The position numbers were made by a program, and so were the translations under genes. A stretch of 64,000 nt of DNA. It comes from Erysipelotrichaceae bacterium. Lineage in GTDB: Bacteria > Bacillota_I > Bacilli_A > Erysipelotrichales > Erysipelotrichaceae. The first letter of the stretch is position 1; each line of letters starts with the position of its first letter. Positions 62,390-64,000 of this stretch are shown here, piece after piece. The notes under the pieces were generated by a model. That model saw only the letters and a program-made list of their open reading frames with translations. It did not search any database and was not told the origin of the DNA. The DNA is taken from NCBI GenBank assembly GCA_017431225.1, contig JAFRLM010000020.1, positions 22,081 to 86,080 of the forward strand, in the 5' to 3' direction.

Positions 62390-63754
62390 ATGTCAAACGC
62401 ACTTGGTATATTCGGCCTGATCCTCGGTCTGGCCGTACTCTCTGTTCTGATCTATAAACGTGTGCCTGCAGTACTGGCGGCACTGGCGGCTACTGCTGTC
62501 GTCGCCCTGTTCAATCTGCTCGAGCCCTGGACTGCGCTGACGACCCTCTTCAACGGGATCGGTTCGACTTTCGGGACGTATTTCCCGGTATTCTTCTTCG
62601 CGACGGTCTACGGCAAGCTGATGTCTGATACCGGCTGTGCCAACGCGATCGCCGATTACTTCATCAAACTGTTCGGTGAGGGAAGCGTCATTCTTGTCAT
62701 CTCCGTTACGACAGCGCTGCTCGTCTACGGCGGAGTTACCGCGATGGTCGTCGCCTTTACCGTCTTCCCGCTGGGCGTCTCTCTCTGTCGAAGAGCGAAC
62801 ATCTCGAAAAAGCTCCTGCCGGCGATCATCCAGCTGGGCCAGGCAACTTTCGCCCTGACAGCCCTTCCCGGAACGCCACAGCTCAACAACATCATCCCGA
62901 CGAGTTACCTGGGGACAACTTCCACCGCTGCCCCGGTGCTCGGTCTGATCGCTACCGCCATCATGTTCGGTCTCGGATATTTTTATCTGAAACACGAAGT
63001 TAGAAAAAGTCAGGAACGCGGAGAAGGATTCGATGAAGCGTCCCTGCGTCCGGGAAGTGTGTCAGAGCTTTCCGGCGAAGAACTCCCAAAACCTTTCCTG
63101 GCATTCCTGCCGATCCTTCTCCTTATTGTCTTATATATGCTGTTTGAACGGCTCACTATTGGCGGTTACAGCCTCAAGCAGTTCAACTCCTTCGCGCCGG
63201 TATGCACTGCCATGATCGTCGCGATCCTCTACCTTCTGATCCTGGGAACGGCTTCCGGAAGAAAGGACACTGTCATCGCTTCCGTAAAGAGAAGTTCGGG
63301 CGAATGGATCGGCCCACTGCTCAGCTTTTCCATCGTTGTCGGGTTTGGCAGAGTCATTGCCTCCACAGACGGTTATGCCGCGCTCGTCAACGCCGTCACC
63401 AGCATGCAGATGAGCCCGTATCTCTCTGCAGCCCTCTCCGTTACCCTGCTTGCCGGGGTCACCGGAAGCGCTTCGGGCGGTATCAATATCGCCTTAAGTT
63501 CGGAACAGCTGGTCGCCAGCTGGACCTCCAAACTTTCCACCCCGGCACAGCTCAGTGCGCTGCACCGGATCATCTCCGTCTCGTCCTGCGGTCTGGATTC
63601 CCTTCCGCACTGCGGCGGGATCCTGGCGACGCTTGATGTCTGTCAGGAAAGCCATGCGACTTCCTACAAATACATCTTCGTGATCACCGTCATTTTCACT
63701 TTGGTCGCTGCCGCCGTGCTTGTTGCTCTTGCAAGTCTCGGCTTCACAATGTGA
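62390..63754 (+). CDS. GntP/ArsB-clan organic acid permease
   Basis: 454 residues with about twelve helices and GntP-like phrases (FGTYFPVFFFATVYGKLM, ALTALPGTPQLNNIIPTSYLGT, GSASGGINIAL, SCGLDSLPHCGGI). Family members import gluconate and related sugar acids. I start at 62390, which has AAAGGAG; an ATG 45 bases upstream overlaps the attenuator. Partner of the upstream hydrolase. Confidence 0.92.
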   Translation: MSNALGIFGLILGLAVLSVLIYKRVPAVLAALAATAVVALFNLLEPWTALTTLFNGIGSTFGTYFPVFFFATVYGKLMSDTGCANAIADYFIKLFGEGSVILVISVTTALLVYGGVTAMVVAFTVFPLGVSLCRRANISKKLLPAIIQLGQATFALTALPGTPQLNNIIPTSYLGTTSTAAPVLGLIATAIMFGLGYFYLKHEVRKSQERGEGFDEASLRPGSVSELSGEELPKPFLAFLPILLLIVLYMLFERLTIGGYSLKQFNSFAPVCTAMIVAILYLLILGTASGRKDTVIASVKRSSGEWIGPLLSFSIVVGFGRVIASTDGYAALVNAVTSMQMSPYLSAALSVTLLAGVTGSASGGINIALSSEQLVASWTSKLSTPAQLSALHRIISVSSCGLDSLPHCGGILATLDVCQESHATSYKYIFVITVIFTLVAAAVLVALASLGFTM

Positions 63755-63780
63755 GACTTTCCCTGCTACCGTCTCACTAT

Positions 63781-63809
63781 GCCGGCTTCCCCCGGCCGGC
63801 CTTTTTTCT
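63781..63809 (+). terminator. Terminator after the GntP-like gene
   Basis: GCCGGC stem with an 8-base loop followed by CTTTTTTCT. Confidence 0.88.
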
Positions 63810-64000
63810 ATTATGAAATCAGGAATATTCTGTACCTGATCATAGTGGAAGATAATATACATTCATCGATATGATAAAGAGGTCAGGAATAGTACAGATG
63901 TTCCTGGCCTTTCGTTTGATAGGCATATCGATCGGAAGGTCCGGGCAAAGTAAGGACGTGGTCTTTTTTAGACATGAGAGATCATAGTCAGTACATAAAA
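63810..64000. other. Terminal intergenic sequence
   Basis: No convincing gene. A second hairpin (GGTCAGGAA at 63881 with TTCCTGGCC at 63901) followed by TTTCGTTT looks like another rightward terminator. A 38-codon frame from 63871 has no ribosome site and resembles nothing. Confidence 0.45.

Noticed and set aside
63871..63990. 38-codon frame at the right end
   Set aside because: No ribosome site, overlaps a terminator-like hairpin, and resembles nothing.

Overview
The window looks like chromosome of a Bacillota bacterium, most likely of the Erysipelotrichia. The support is indirect: a single-membrane lifestyle (many lipobox lipoproteins, Cna-B surface proteins, no outer-membrane genes), a butyrate kinase, a pgk-tpiA-eno glycolytic block, a cdaA-cdaR-glmM operon, and a tmRNA tag ending in AFA as in the related Mollicutes. 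Codon use is standard (TGA is a stop) and base composition is near balanced, except for a more AT-rich stretch at about 35-40.5 kb. There is no phage, transposase or CRISPR array.

Layout. 1-4.5 kb: purine nucleoside phosphorylase, D-Ala-D-Ala ligase, a membrane-anchored MurF-like ligase and a hydrolase. 4.5-7.6 kb: a two-component system diverging from mutY. 7.7-11.5 kb: the cyclic-di-AMP operon. 11.6-13.9 kb: a TraB-like membrane protein facing alanine racemase. 14.0-14.8 kb: seven tRNAs. 14.9-17.3 kb: DUF1893 and DUF3842 proteins, an ECF S-component and an EamA permease. 17.4-24.9 kb: two related Cna-B surface proteins that stop right at a VPNTA motif with no membrane anchor. 25-34.8 kb: butyrate kinase, MFS permease, lipoproteins (one an exported prephenate-dehydratase homologue) and an M24 peptidase. 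34.9-40.4 kb: an accessory block just downstream of ssrA, where genes or small gene groups end in a recurring 3' module. 40.5-43.5 kb: ssrA-smpB-rnr-secG. 43.6-49.9 kb: GH9 lipoprotein and a PASTA/FtsX/ABC operon. 50-53.4 kb: glycolysis. 53.5-60.8 kb: tex, patatin, membrane proteins, a MATE exporter and YigZ. 60.8-63.8 kb: a TetR regulator diverging from a metallo-beta-lactamase/GntP operon with two matching palindromic operators.

Two signals run across annotations. First, at least twelve genes have a -10 hexamer exactly 6 or 7 nt before a start codon and no Shine-Dalgarno sequence, which predicts leaderless mRNAs; several starts given here rest on that. Second, the ssrA-proximal block carries five related copies (M1-M5) of a module that resembles the tmRNA 3' end followed by a hairpin terminator and a TATAAT box, suggesting a cassette-like or site-specifically built island.

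Functional links: alr, ddl and murF supply and use D-Ala-D-Ala for peptidoglycan; the c-di-AMP operon, PASTA protein and FtsX/ABC system also point to envelope control; SmpB, tmRNA and RNase R form the ribosome-rescue set.
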